NCBI GenBank assembly: GCA_022559845.1
Contig: CM040126.1
Span: 141,988,064 to 142,052,063, forward strand
Direction of reading: 5' to 3'
Origin: Amorphophallus konjac
Lineage: Eukaryota; Streptophyta; Magnoliopsida; Alismatales; Araceae
DNA length: 64,000 nt
Below, one piece after another: positions 11,131-23,034 of this stretch. The notes beneath the pieces are model-generated. The model saw only the letters and a program-made list of their open reading frames with translations, was not told the DNA's origin and made no database searches. Numbering within the stretch: position 1 is the stretch's first letter; each line of letters begins with the position of its first letter. A program made the position numbers and the translations under genes.

Positions 11131-11840
11131 CTTCAATGAGTTCATCGACCGTGGCTTGACTACCATCTTTAATTTCCGGCGGGGCAAGGAGTAGGTCAAC
11201 GAAGTCTTGATCTTCTTCTTCAGCTTCGAAGACATCATATGTGTGTTCTTGGTTTGCTTGGCCCCGCAGTGGGGCGTTGCCGAATTCTTATTCCGGTTGC
11301 AGAACCGGCGTTGATGCCGATGGCAAGCTCTTCGGGCCGTTCAGAGGCTGACCTGCGAGCATACCACCCCTGGGGACAGCGAAGGATTCTTCATCTCTTT
11401 GCCCCTTCAGGGCACTATCAGGGACCGTGGTGGACTCCGCTTCGACGTGTTCCCAACCCTTGCCGGGGAGCTCGGCGCTTGGCCCTTCATGTATTATTGC
11501 TTGTGGCTTCGGGTCCTCTCCTGGCATAAAAAGCTGCGACGTCTCTTCACTGTCTTGGCAGTATTCATCATAGATGGCTTCCCCGGGGTCGTCGCCCATG
11601 GAGGTGGAGCAAGAGACCACGTTTACTTTGTGGTGTCTTTGAATGGCCAAGCTAGCGACCCGCATATTCAGGGGAGCGGCGGTGCGCACATTCTCTTCTA
11701 ATGTTGTTATCCATTGCGCAAGAGGCTGCTTCACAGTTGGAGATCTGGGCTTCTCAGTCTCGAATATGCCATTGGGATTCTAATAATAAATCGAGACCAT
11801 ATGGATTCCCTTTTCACGAGTATTCGCCTCATGCGAGCGT
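11131..11840 (-). pseudogene. G2 linker between second gag module and RT
   Basis: A 149-residue frame (11,734-11,288) rich in Glu, Pro and Ser, followed by a short acidic run leading into the RT. No catalytic motif. Reading in the element direction, it separates the second gag-like module from the RT. Unknown function, probably a disordered polyprotein spacer. Confidence 0.45.
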
Positions 11841-12660
11841 GGTGGGTCTAGTTCACATGCCCCCACCCATAGTTCACCTCTCCTGATCGGTTCTTGAGCG
11901 AGGTCTTTAAACACGTAACAATCCTCGATAGAGTGCCCCAATACTCAATGATAGGGGCAGAAATGTGGATCGCCAGCTCTTTCGGCTTCCTTCGGTCTCT
12001 TAGATTCCGGCAAAGTGATTTCGCTGTAGAGGCCAGCCCACTCAAAAATCACCGGAGTTTTATCCCTCGGGAATGAATAGGGCTTCTTCATCTTTTCCTG
12101 TAGCAAGGGGCATTCTCCAGCTGGCCGACTGGTTGAAGGACCAGCCACTTCTTTTGCCTTTCTTAAGTGCTCGAAGACACTGAAGTTGATGCTTGGAGAT
12201 GGACTCTCCTGTTCGGTCGCGGCAGCCACTGGCTGATGCCTTGACAATAGGACTTCAATGTTGGCCGCTGTCATGCTGAGATGATCGAAGGATTGGAACC
12301 TACGGCCCTCCATCCTCTAGGAGATTTCTTCTTTCAAGCTCCACCTGCAAACCTCGATGGCGAGGTCATGAGTCAAAGGAGGCTTGCATCTTTCATGGAG
12401 CTTGTACCACTTTGCGATGTAGCCCAGGACGGGTTCATCATTTTTCTACCTTTGGCTGTACAATTCTGCCTTGGTTACAAGGTGGTGGGTAGGGCCTGTA
12501 GAGCCGTGCGGTCGGAGGATGATGCCCTAGTCAAGTCAGACAATAGTCTGGACATTTCGGCCAATCGTGCCTTCAAGCTTTAAATCTCCCGCTGCTGTGC
12601 GCATAAAAATGCGAGCATGACAGGACTATCTGGGGAGACCTCTAAGTCATTGCCCTAGCT
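11841..12660 (-). pseudogene. G2 second gag-like module lacking the Gag core
   Basis: Located between protease linker and RT. It has a gag N-terminal style coiled segment (about 12,620-12,500), then jumps directly to a segment like the end of the Gag core (VTKAELYS, DEPVLGYIAKW, LHERCKPPL, about 12,485-12,380), then a Gag C-terminal part (12,313-11,945) with ALL-type helices, KMKKPYSFPRDKTPVIFEWA and the partial knuckle FCPYH. The central core is absent. G4 holds a similar core-less copy (38,322-37,456). Stops interrupt it. Either a lineage-specific duplicated Gag or a remnant of a second element. Confidence 0.65.
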
Positions 12661-12798
12661 AGTGCCTCCCGTTCAATCAATCGGTCGGGCTAGAGGTGCT
12701 TCGTTGCCCCTGCTGCTCGGAGCTAGCCCCTCAGAAGTCGACGGGACGGGTCCGATATCCTTGCATATGGGAGGTCTCCAAAGGAGCACCTATTCATC

Positions 12799-13945
12799 TT
12801 AGGACTCTTCTTCGGGAGGCACATGTTGCCCTGGGCCTCCAGCTTCGTGTGTATCTGAGTCTTCAGACGGGTCGCCATCAGTTGGAGCCGTGATGGACAC
12901 CATGCTTGTTTTGTAAAATTCTTCCATCAAGAAGCCCAAACCCGGATTTTGAGTAATCTTTAATAACTCCCGGTCCATGTTTGGTGGATAGCACATTTCT
13001 TTGAACATTTTATTCCAGCTTCTCGGCTGGCAAAGAGGGATTCCTTGTTTCTTGGCCATTTTAACCACACGGCCAGCTATATAAGGGATCCCCATAATTG
13101 GAGCGAGGGGGTCATGTAATTCATTGGGGAATCTGCAATCATCGTCTTCTCTGACCAGTTGCTCTTCATCCACATAGAAGACAGTGGGCTGGCCTTCAGG
13201 GTTGGGCATGTCGAAGATCTTTAATGACTCGACCGTTTGACGGTCGGCTTCCACTATGGGTTTAATAATTTCTAGCGGGACCTTGACGTCCCCCAATAAA
13301 TCTTTGAAATGGACTACCCCTGGATTGGGATGAATGACGGAGGGAATCGCTCTGAGCACCCCTCCTACTTCAGAGATGAATGACACCTCTGGGGGAGCTA
13401 TATAGCCTGGTGGCGGCGGAGGGAACCATTCGCTCGACTCCACCTTCTTCTTCCCTTTACTTTGAGGTGCACATGGGGCTTCTCTGGGCTTCTCCAGATA
13501 CAATGAGGCATCCAGCAGATGGCACTCAAACACTTCAAATGGGTGCAAATTTGCAAAGATCCTCTCTTCTTTCCCGTTGCAGGGGTACTTTATGCATTGA
13601 TGCAGAGTGGAGGCCACCACCTGATTCTGATGCAGCCAAGGTCGGCCGAACAACGACTTGTAGGAGGTGTTGGAGTTAATTGCATGGAATTGGACCTTGG
13701 TCGTGAAGTTGCCGAGGGAGTGGTTGAACTCGGCTATGCCCATGGGGACCTCGAACTTCTGATTGAAGCTGACAATCTTTTTCTCCCTGACCTCGATCAG
13801 GTGCACATCAAAGTAATATTTCTGATACACCTGGTATGGGAGCTCACTGTTGCTCCTGGGTGAACCAGTATTCTGTTGACGGGTTGTCCGTTGAACTGCC
13901 CCTTCATATAGAGCTACCTGTTATGGTTGCAGTTGGGTACCAACA
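12799..13945 (-). pseudogene. G2 protease and post-protease linker
   Basis: The protease loop at about 13,875-13,840 reads ILVHPGATV: the catalytic Asp codon is now His (plus bases 13,860-13,862) and a frameshift follows, so the enzyme is dead. The downstream frame (13,830-12,799) keeps the SLFGRPWLH protease end, WFPPPPPGYI and other linker motifs matching G1. It opens at a GTG, so the open frame is a remnant, not a true start. The upstream TFTEEDMLVP stretch matches TFTQEDMLLP in G1. Confidence 0.75.
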
Positions 13946-15240
13946 TGTCCTCCTCTGTGAACGTGACATCTACTTCAGGTCTCACCTCGGTGAAATAGCT
14001 CTCGAAAAGAGCCAGAGTTTGCAGAGCTGCAATGAGAGCCTGTCAGGTTTCTTCATCCAGGGAGAGGATCTCCCAGACTGTGAACCTTGTCGGGATTCTT
14101 TTCAGCTACTCTAAATTCTATTAATGGCGCTTATGCTATCCAGTCTCATCTCTTCCATCTTGCCACGTCTACCGTCATTTCGCGCTAGAGGGGCTGGCTT
14201 GCGAAGGGTTCATTCCCTTCTCTGGGTGCCTTCTGAGCCTGCGGCGCCTGTCGGGCTGGCTCTTATTCTTGCAGGAACTGGGCCAGATTGAGAATGCAGT
14301 CATTTTCTTCTCTCGTCGGAGGGGGAATAGCCGCGGGCGGGGCCGAAGGGCCGCTTGCCTCTTTTGCTTGCCAGGCCTCTCGAGAACATGATTGTTTGCC
14401 TTTTTGCCACAATAGGAATTTCGCGAATGAAGGGACACCTTGGCCGCTCGATTCTTTGGGGTAGAGACCCGATTGAGGAGGATTCTCCGCACCCTTGATC
14501 TCGGGCTCGGGGCCATGATATGGTTGTTCTCCCCTGAACAGGATGCTGTGGTTGGCCTGAAGAGGGTGTCCCCATTTTCTTCCCGATCCAGTGGCGTGTT
14601 GAGAAGTCGAGGCTTCAGCTTGACTTGCTTCTGCCGGCTCAAGGCAGATCTCTTCCTCGTCTTCCTCTAGAGAGAGGGTAGTGTCAAACAATGCTACCAA
14701 GGTATTACAGGATAGGATAACCTCCCCTTTTCTTTTATTCTTTGATCTTCTCCTTTTCTCCTTCTCCTTTTCCCCCGCGGCGGGTGGTTGCTCTTAGGGG
14801 AACTCACCCCACAAAGGAGGCTCTTCTCCTGTCCTAAGTTCTACTTTTGGAGTGAGTTTGAGGGACTCTAGCTGCTCCTAAGGAACATATTCTTTCAATT
14901 CTATAGGCTAGACCTCAGACTGTTCATACTCCTCGAGCCCGTCAATAATGGCCTGAAGACATTTAACCGCAGGGCTGACTTCTTTGTGTATCCGCATCGG
15001 AATGAGTTTCTGCTTGTTGTAGGTGGGCCGCCTCATGACTAGTAGAGGGGCCGTGTCACGCCACACCAGGACTATCGGTGGTGGTGCTGGCCGAGGCGTG
15101 ACGCCCCTTATATGAACTCCCGGGCTAGGTCGGGGTGCTTATCTTCTTCTCCTAGACGGCGTGGCCTGCCAATCTCCTTGGTCTTGGGCCGGCGTCAGGA
15201 CAAAAGCCCCATATGTATGCCGGGTGCTGGCCTCCGATAG
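13946..15240 (-). pseudogene. G2 gag-protease linker
   Basis: Polyprotein spacer in several broken frames. Recognisable pieces: TRFTVWEILSLDEET just before the protease (compare TRFTIYEILSSSEET in G1), an acidic LEEDEEEICLEP tract (14,700-14,640) and NMVSLYQQLPE right after gag. Lys/Arg-rich and Pro-rich segments are interspersed. No enzymatic motif. Confidence 0.6.
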
Positions 15241-15509
15241 TTATTCAGGTAGCTGCTGGTATAATGACACCATGTTGATAGTTGTAGTCAAATTAGGCAT
15301 TTCATGTAGTTGCGGGGGAACTCCTGTGAGCTCCCCCATGTCCAGCTCTCCCTTTTTGATCAAGGCTTCAATGACGTCCTTGAAGATGTAGCATTCCTCA
15401 ATGGTATGTCCGATCATCTGATGATACGAGCAGAAGCGAGGATCATCCTTCCTCCTCGAGTCACCTAGCCTCCTGGGCTCTCGCAATGTGATTTTATTAT
15501 ATTTGGTAG
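15241..15509 (-). pseudogene. gag: G2 gag C-terminus (left of D1 insertion)
   Basis: Contains the knuckle FCSYHQMIGHTIEECYIF (Cys-His-His-Cys spacing as in G1) followed by KDVIEALIKKGELDMGE. The frame is cut at 15,514 by D1. If D1 and one target-site copy are removed, the flanks align base for base in layout with G1 gag at 2,700-2,730 (tagcccag joined to tcaaataagacc). This gives the best support for D1's exact borders. Confidence 0.85.
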
Positions 15510-15514
15510 CCCAG

Positions 15515-17472
15515 TGATGTGAAACGAAAGCATCCGGCTCCGAAATTTTCTTTTCCCTTCATTTTCTCCCTTCTCTTTTTTTTTCTTTTCGAAAATAACT
15601 TCTCCCCACCTTTTTTTTCTTACTCTTTTCTATTGTGCCCTTTTTTCATCACTTTTTTTCAGATCTTCACGAGAGAGAGAGAGAGAGAGAGAGAACGAGA
15701 GGTGGGGGGGTTCACACGCAAGCGACGCTGCATGCACGGTACTCAAGCTCCATTTTATTCCCCATCTATCTTAAATCTACATCACATTCACATGACGGGG
15801 TTTGCTTAACTTCACTTTGATACCCGATCGATAATCAGAAATACCGTGCAAGCTTCTATGACTGCAGACATGATGAGTGTCCTTTCACCGCTGCCTTTTG
15901 ATGGAACTGAGGTGCTTCAGCCTGCCTTAAACATCTGCAAGCAAAGTCCTCTGGGAACTCAAGATGGGCCTTTTGAGTTTGACTTATGACCTCATCAATG
16001 GGAGTGATACTTCCGTGAATAGCAGCTCCTTCTCACAATAAATGCACCCTTCGAGACATGCTTCCAGTTGCCTTTGATTCAATAATACCATCTCTGACAG
16101 AACTAAAAAAAACTCATAATTCACCCTCGTGGAATTCAGGTTTCCCATGGTTCGTCTGAAATCCTGTGTAAAAGTCATGAAGTATGTAAAGGGGTGGGGG
16201 AGTGGGAGTGTGGTGTGATCGGTTGTGGGGTGTTTTAGGCGTGGAACCTGGGAAATGGGTGGAGGGAGGATCTCCTGTAGATGGAGTTGGCATATGGGAC
16301 GTTGGTGTGTTCCTGTAGGGTCATAAGAATGCGGGGGGCTGGGTGGGTCGACCCCTCCAACTCTTGATGGGACAGAATGGAAAAACCGTCCCCTGTTTCA
16401 GACATTCATACCGCGGGCACTCGGGTTGGGGTTGTTTGGATATTAGAGGTTGCTATGGGTGGGGAAGAGAGTGGGGAGGAGTGGAGGAGGGATGGTACTT
16501 ATAGCTCGGTTGCTATGAGAGCAGGAAAGGGAGAGGATGTGGGGAATGGAGGGTAGTATGCAATACCTTGTTTTCAGATTTATCTGCATTTTTTTTTCAT
16601 ATCTGGGGTAACAGTAGGGCAGGGTGTGGAGTTGTAGGATGTTGTAAGATGAGGGAGAGGGTGAGGGAGCATGTTGTGGGTAGCATGTCTAAGAGGGAGA
16701 GGGAACATTGAGGGAGCATTGCAGGGCTGTTGTAAGTTGCAGGGTTTGATTTTTCGGCCTGTATGCTGAGGGCGCAGTGGGAAGGGGGATGAAGGTGATA
16801 CATCAGGCATGGGCAAGAGCGGGTGGTGGCAGGGTTAACAATAGATGATGGGGGTGGCGAGCATGATGGACGCCGTGCTAGGTGGCTTGGCTAAGAGTCG
16901 AATGGTCCGATGACACCGGGAAGGCGGAGGGAAGTAACGGAGGCACTGTGGTGGTGGGGAGTAGAGGACTTGGGGTTATCCCACGGTGTGGCGATGGGTG
17001 ACTGTGGGGATGGAAGAATGGTAGGGGTGAATGGTGATGGTGGCGGTGGAGACCGATCACGATGGTGGACGGTGAGGGAGGTCGACCGGAGATTCGGATG
17101 GGGCTTCTCGCCCGCTCTCATCTCAGGAACGGTGCACCCGGAGCTGCCAGTATTCCTCCATGGCAGGGGTGAGCGTGGGTTGCGAGCATCTCACCCGTGG
17201 GTTCCAATCATTGGAGAAAACATAGACATGGCTAACACATAATTTTTTTCATTCTGCATTGTATTCTCTCAACGTGGGTTACAAGTAGCTTAAATAGAAA
17301 AGAGTGGGAAGGGGAGAGGTCACATTTAAATGGGAGGGGGAGGGACACATAGAAAACCCAAAGGACTTGGGTTCCTACGAGGGTTCTCATGAGTGCACAA
17401 TAGTGCCTAGTTATAGCCATATACCTATTCCTAATAATAAAAGAAAAACTCTCACTAGGCCCACTTATATCA
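15515..17472 (-). repeat. D1 3' LTR (truncated at its start)
   Basis: Direct copy of 17,495-19,468. It contains a GA microsatellite (about 15,674-15,694), an A/G-poor T-rich stretch at 15,550-15,660 and G/A-rich sequence at 16,160-17,200. A TATA-like CTATTTAAG (minus) lies at about 17,291. Reading frames on either strand are shared with the other LTR and have no domain homology. Confidence 0.85.
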
Positions 17473-17494
17473 TTAACTTGGCTCTGATACCATT
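17473..17494 (-). promoter_or_regulatory. D1 primer binding site, entire internal region
   Basis: The 22 bp between the LTRs read on the minus strand AATGGTATCAGAGCC and seven more bases. TGGTATCAGAGC is the classical plant initiator-Met tRNA complementary site. It directly follows the 5' LTR end, as a PBS should. Confidence 0.85.
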
Positions 17495-19584
17495 TGATGT
17501 GAAACAAAAGCATCCGGGTTCGAAATTTTCTTTTCCCTTCATTTTCTCCCTTCTCTTTTTTTTTCTTTTCAAAAATAACTTCTCCCCACCTTTTTTTTTC
17601 TTACTCTTTTCTATTATGCCCTTTTTTCATGACTTTTTTTTTCAGATCTCCACGAGAGAGAGAGAGAGAGAGAGAGAGAACGGGAGGTGGGGGGGTTCAT
17701 ACGCAGGCGACACTGCATGCACGGTAGTCAACATTTTATTCCCCATCTATCTTAAATCTACATCACATTCACATGACGGGGTTTGCTTGACTTCACTTTG
17801 ATACCCGATCGATAATCAGAAATAATGTGCAAGCTTCTATGACTGTAGACAGGATGAGTGTCCTTTGACCGCTGCCTTCTGATGGAACTGAGGTGCTTCA
17901 GCCTGCCTTAAACATCCGCAAGCAAAGTACTCTGGGAACTCAAGATGGGCCTTTTGAGTTTGACTTATGACCTCATCAATGGTAGTGATACTTCAGTGAA
18001 TAGCAGCTCCTTCTCACAATAAATGCACCCTTGGAGATATGCTTCCAGTTGCCTTTGATTCACTAATACCATCTCTGATAGAACTAAAAAAAACTCATAA
18101 TGCACCGTCGTGGAATTCAGGTTTCCCATGGTTCGTCTGAAATCCTGTGTAAAAGTCATGAAGTATGTAAAGGGGTGGGGGAGTGGGAGTGTGTTGTGAT
18201 CGGTTGTGGGGTGTTTTAGGCGTGGAACCTGGGAAATGGGAGGAGGGAGGATCTCCTATAGATGGAGTTGGCATATGGGACATTGGTGGGTTCCTGTAGG
18301 GTCATAAGAAGGGGGGGGCTGGGTGGGTCGACTCCTCCAACTCTTGATGGGACAGATTGGCAAAACGGTGCCCTGTTTCAGACCTTCATACCGCGGGCAC
18401 TCGAGTTGGGGTTGTTTGGAGATTAGAGGTTGCTATGGGTGGGGAAGAGAGTGGGGAGGAGTGGAGGAGGGATGGTAGTTATAGCTCGGTTGCTATGAGA
18501 GCAGGAAAGGGAGAGGATGTGGGGAATGGAGGGGTAGTATGCAATACCTTGTTTTCAGATTTATCTGCATTTTTTTTTCATATCTGGGGCAACAGTAGGT
18601 AGGGTGTGGAGTTGTAGGATGTTGTAAGATGAGGGAGAGGGTGAGGGAGCATGTGGTGGGCAGCTTGTCTAAGAGGGAGAGGGAACATTGAGGGATCATT
18701 GCAGGGCTGTTGTAAGTTGCAGGGTTTGATTTTTCTGCTTGTATGCTGAGGGCGCAGTGGGAAAGGGGATGAAGGTGATACAGCAGGCATGGGCAAGAGC
18801 GGGTGGTGGCAGGGTTAACAATAGATGACGGGGGTGGCGAGCATGATGGACGCCATGCTAGGTGGCTTGGCTAAGAGTCGAATGGTTCGGTGATGCCGGG
18901 AAGGCGGAGGGAAGTAACGGAGGCACTGTGGTGGTGGGGAGTGGAGGACGTGGGGTTTGCCCATGGTGTCCTGGCGATGGGTGACTGTGGGGAGGGAAGA
19001 ATGGTAAGGGTGCATGGTGATGGTGGCGGTGGCGGTGGCGGTGGAGAGCGATCGCGATGGTGGACGGCGAGGGAGGTCGACCGGAGCTTCAGATGGGGCT
19101 TCTCGCCCGCTCCCATCTCAGGAACGGTGCACCCGGAGCTGCCAGTCTTCCTCCATGGCAGGGGTGAGCATGGGTTGTGGGCATCTCACCCGTGGGTTCC
19201 AAACATTGAAGAAAACATAGACATGGCTAACATATAATTTTTTTTCATTCTGCATTGTATTCTCTCAACGTGGGTTACAAGTAACTTAAATAGAAAAGAG
19301 TGGGAAGGGGAGAGGTCACATTTAAATGGGAGGGGGAGGGACACATAGAAAACCCAAAGGACTTGGGTTCCTACGAGGGTTCTCATGAGTGCACACTAGT
19401 GCCCAGTTATAGCTATATACCTATTTCTAATAATAAAAGAAAAACTCTCACTAGGCCCACTTATATCATTTCATGTGGCCCATTAACATAAAACACTTAA
19501 ACATAGCTAATATAGTTTGATAGTTGTCAGCGCCGCTTTGACGATTGTCCGTTGCCACTTGTCGATCCCGTGACGATCCCATCA
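17495..19584 (-). repeat. D1 5' LTR (full length)
   Basis: 2,090 bp with TGATG/CATCA inverted ends. The outer 116 bp (19,469-19,584) are absent from the other LTR. It carries the same GA microsatellite (about 17,652-17,679) and a short GGTGGC triplet array at 19,018-19,045 that is expanded relative to 17,036-17,050 in the other copy. Confidence 0.8.
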
Positions 19585-19589
19585 CCTAG

Positions 19590-21647
19590 TCAAATAAGAC
19601 CTGAGTTTTATCTTGGGGGAAAGAGTAGAACTTGCTCCTCATCTTCTCCCTCAGGGAGGGACCTTCTCGCCGCTCGGCGGGCTTGGATGGGAGAGGCTTG
19701 GTCGCTTATTTCCCCTTCTTATTCTATTTTTCAAAAGTGTTAAAGTCCACCGCGTGAACTTCTTGTGGCACTGGTCTCTTCTCGGCCCGCCTAGCCCTCT
19801 GAGTCGATGTAACAGGGGTTGAGGAGTATTGGGCGAGGAATGCCAAGATCTCTGGCACAATGTTGTTTAGGCAGTCAAATGACTTGACCTTAGTGCCAAT
19901 CATCCTCTCCAGGATTTCTTTTTTCAGATTCTACTTACAAATCAGCACTACGTCCTCCTGATGCGGTGGACGTTTGCACCTCATACTGAGGTTCCTCCAC
20001 CTCTTGATGTAGTCCAGTACAGATTCATCACTCCTTTGGCTGGTGGCATAGAGCTCTGACATAATGACCTCCCGTTCGGCTATGTAGAACCTTTCCTTGA
20101 ATTTTTTCATGCATATCGGGCCAGTCAATAATAGACCCAACAGACAGGCTTGAGTACCACTCGAAGGCGAGCCCTGTCAATGTGGACTCGAAGAATTTGA
20201 GGGGGTAAGATTCGTCTGCGGCCAGATCGCCCATGACGTTCACATAATAGGCAATATGCTCTCTAGGAGATCCTTGCCCATTGAAGTTTTCAAACTTCGA
20301 TGATTTGGTGATGCCTGGGGGCAACTTCTTGGCTGCATAGTGCACCGGGTAGGGTACTCGGTACACGTCAAACGATGCATGATCGCCATCGGCCCTCTCC
20401 GCCAATTTCATTTCAATCATCTGTTCCAACATCAATTTGCTCACCATTGCCGGGTCAACTGGGCTTGTGTAGAAATGGGTAGTTTGTGCAAGCGGAGTTG
20501 TTAACACTGTCGCCTGTGGTGCACCGATAGACCCTTGAAATGGGAGAATCGGCGGTGGAGCCGGTGTTGTATGCTACGGCTACTGCAGAGGTACACCCTC
20601 GGCATATCTAGGCATTAGCGGAGACACTGTCGCCAACGGGGAAGCTTCAGAGACTTGATCGTTGCCCCCGGGAGTTTCTGGTGGTGCCTCGGTCTGCCCG
20701 GATATTGGAGGTTGGGAATTTCTTTCATTCAACTGCCACTTCACCAATTCAATCTCCTGCTGGTATCGCTGCATCATGAGCAGTATGGAAGGATCATTCA
20801 TGGAGAAACTAGGAGATCCCCCTCTTTCTTCAATCGGGGCTTCCTCTGATGATGTGGATGGCATCCCGCTAGTGTCTCAAACAGTGACGACGTTGGCGGT
20901 CAATGCCATCGGGGTTTCTTCAGCGGTGGTCCCTTCAGCGCGAGCTTGTGCTACTTCGCTCGCTACTCTCCTTCTTCTAGTGAGGGGGCCCTACCTTTCG
21001 GCGAGTCTGGCCACAGCTTTGGGCTCAGTGTGTAGAGCCCCATATCGGCCGAGTACTCCGGCCATGTTGCAAGTGTGGACCCGCATATTTCCGCCCCTCC
21101 TTGCCGCCCTTCTTGACAGCTTGTTAGGGAAAGTGAGCCTGTCTGAGATAGATCTTCGTTCTTATTCCTCTCTCCGACGTGGAGATCGGTAGTGCTCTTC
21201 AGGAATAATCCTTGACTCTACACTAGGTGGAGATCGAACTTCATACTCTTCCGGGGCGGAGGCTGCCATTGCCTGCAACAGCCTTTGGCGACCTAAAGGA
21301 GTGATGCTCGGGCCATACAGGTAACCCCTCATGACTTCATTCACCCCCTCCTGCGGCTGTGTGGAGGAGAGGACATGTGATGTCACCCTGGCATCAACAA
21401 AGGGCTGGTAAGTTGCATACCCTATGCCGACAGCCTTATGGTGGTGTCGGCAATGCCGATGATGGGCATCCCTTAGTGGAGACGAGGCAGCCAACGGCGG
21501 TTGATATTCCAAGGCTACTGGATAGGCCCAACTTTCTCTCTTTTGTCTCTTATAGCGGGCCTTCTCTAGCCCCGCTTGAGCTGGTGGGGTAATTCGGACA
21601 CCCTTGGGTACCCAGGCTTGCTTCCCTTTCACCGGAGGGTCCCTCAC
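19590..21647 (-). pseudogene. gag: G2 Gag N-terminus and core (right of D1 insertion)
   Basis: Gag structural protein. A basic N-terminal part (21,647-21,162), a coiled segment with PSILLMMQRYQQEIELVKWQ (20,864-20,580), then the core (20,507-20,028; SKFENFNGQGSPREHI, LTGLAFEWYSSLS) and DESVLDYIKRWRN (20,140-19,931, after a frameshift near 20,110). The C-terminal part continues to 19,590 through stops (LREKM, then the segment leading to the knuckle). Layout and motifs match G1 gag throughout. Confidence 0.8.
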
Positions 21648-21759
21648 CCTTTTAGCCTTGCATGGTCCTCTTTTTCAATTTTCTCCAGTGGTTCGAAGGA
21701 ATTTCGCACCGGCACATTAGAGACAATCCACTCTGGGATCATCTCGGTTCTCCATCCGT

Positions 21760-22176
21760 TCAGATGGACCCAGATGCTTCCAATGACAACAGATTTGCCG
21801 GTATTGGAAACCTAGCTTCCGGCACTGCAACATCAACCTGGCTCCTCCAGATCCTCCTTCGGTGGGACGCCGACCCTTGGTTGGACGGGCCCATAGTCGA
21901 ATGCACGTGGTGCACAAAGCAGCTTGACGTCCTCATCGGGGCGCCCTCCGTAGTCCTGGCCGATGACCGGCCAACGACAACCTTGATGGCTCCCTGGGTA
22001 GGAGGGTTGATCTCAACAATTTCAGATGTCGCCACATCCAGCAAATTCATGAAGGCCACCCCAAGGAAATTGGGGAAGCCCACGACGGGAGGGAAGCTCC
22101 CAAAGCAAGTGGGGACGGCCAAATATCTATCCCGAACATGGCTTTTCACGCCGTGCAGGCCGAAAGTTACCGCCAT
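21760..22176 (-). pseudogene. G2 ORF1 upstream of gag
   Basis: 138 residues opening at ATG 22,176 (MAVTFG). It shares with G1 ORF1 the motif YLAVPT, FP, VGFPNFLGVAF and LLDVATS. About 110 bp separate it from the gag N-terminal frame, which is in a different phase. Tat/Ogre elements are known to carry an extra ORF here. The domain is not recognised and its function is unknown. Confidence 0.5.
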
Positions 22177-22229
22177 CGATGTTCATTGTACTGCAACTTG
22201 CACGTGCAAATTGAATAATTAGTATTTCT

Positions 22230-22925
22230 AGAAGGGGCCGTAAGGCCCTTAGTCCTGGCGAAAAGATGAAGGGTGTTTAGGTCCCATCGGGCATGCCAGA
22301 CTTGTGGGTGCACTTTTCGACACGCTCTGTTTGTTGGTTCTTTATATTTTTTTATTCGGGGTGTTTATTCGTTTATTAAGTGTGTGGGCGTGTCAGTCAG
22401 AAAGTAACGATTTGTTCGGGCTCCGAAGAGCCCTGGTGCGTGCCGTCTGACTGATCAGACGATTGTGTGTGTTCGTGTAAGGACCAAAACCCGCCGTACC
22501 ATGAAGGCCACGGCATCATTTACATCTCCCCGGAGGAGAGAATATCCTTGATTAATCGCCAGGAATAAGGGCCCTACGGCATGAAGACATTATCAATCAG
22601 ACAAGATGATAATGGAAACTCGAATTATACTAAAACCCGTATCAAGGGTACAAAAATTCAAGTCATATCGGTCATCCATGGACCATTTCATATTCGAACG
22701 GAGGCCCGTATTAAAAGTAAGATGGAGACGGTGGTAAACCCGTACAAATGTCTGTCGAAAACATGACAAGTTTAATGTCTAATACGAGGGTGGGCCAAGC
22801 TTTGAAGAGATACTGGCCTAGGCAAGGATGACTCATGACCATGCTGGGGAACAATCCACGGGGCTCGTAATCAGCCTGCGGGGTAGCATTGATGTTCCCT
22901 CGACAGGGTCACAGGGGAGAGGAGA
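22230..22925 (-). promoter_or_regulatory. G2 leader region shared with G3
   Basis: Non-coding. The block at 22,490-22,575 is shared with G1 and G3. Similarity to G3 (31,650-32,260) continues much further, including ggaccatttc near 22,680, caaatgtctg near 22,746 and agtttaatg near 22,769. This is the transcribed leader or U5 region. The primer site was not identified. Confidence 0.5.
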
Positions 22926-23034
22926 TCTCCGAGATATTCACCGATACGTGTAAATTTTATTATTATTCTATTAATTTTAATGCCACTTGAATGCGGGTTT
23001 TATTCTTTTTTGTTTATATTTTTTAACACTCCTT

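Larger units (their letters stand above)
15515..19584 (-). mobile_element. D1: LTR element reduced to two LTRs and a PBS
   Basis: Inserted in G2 gag. On the minus strand: 5' LTR 19,584-17,495 (2,090 bp, starts TGATG, ends CATCA), 22 bp containing TGGTATCAGAGC, then a 3' LTR 17,472-15,515 that lacks about its first 116 bp. Flanking CCCAG (15,510-15,514) and CCTAG (19,585-19,589) form a target duplication with one mismatch. Almost the whole internal domain and polypurine tract are gone, so it cannot move unaided. The LTRs differ by a few percent by eye. No coding sequence. Confidence 0.8.

Noticed and set aside
15515..19584. Simple tandem duplication or a 2-LTR circle integration
   Set aside because: A primer binding site separates the copies, the ends are TGATG/CATCA and the flanks show a target duplication. 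A circle junction would join LTR ends without a PBS.
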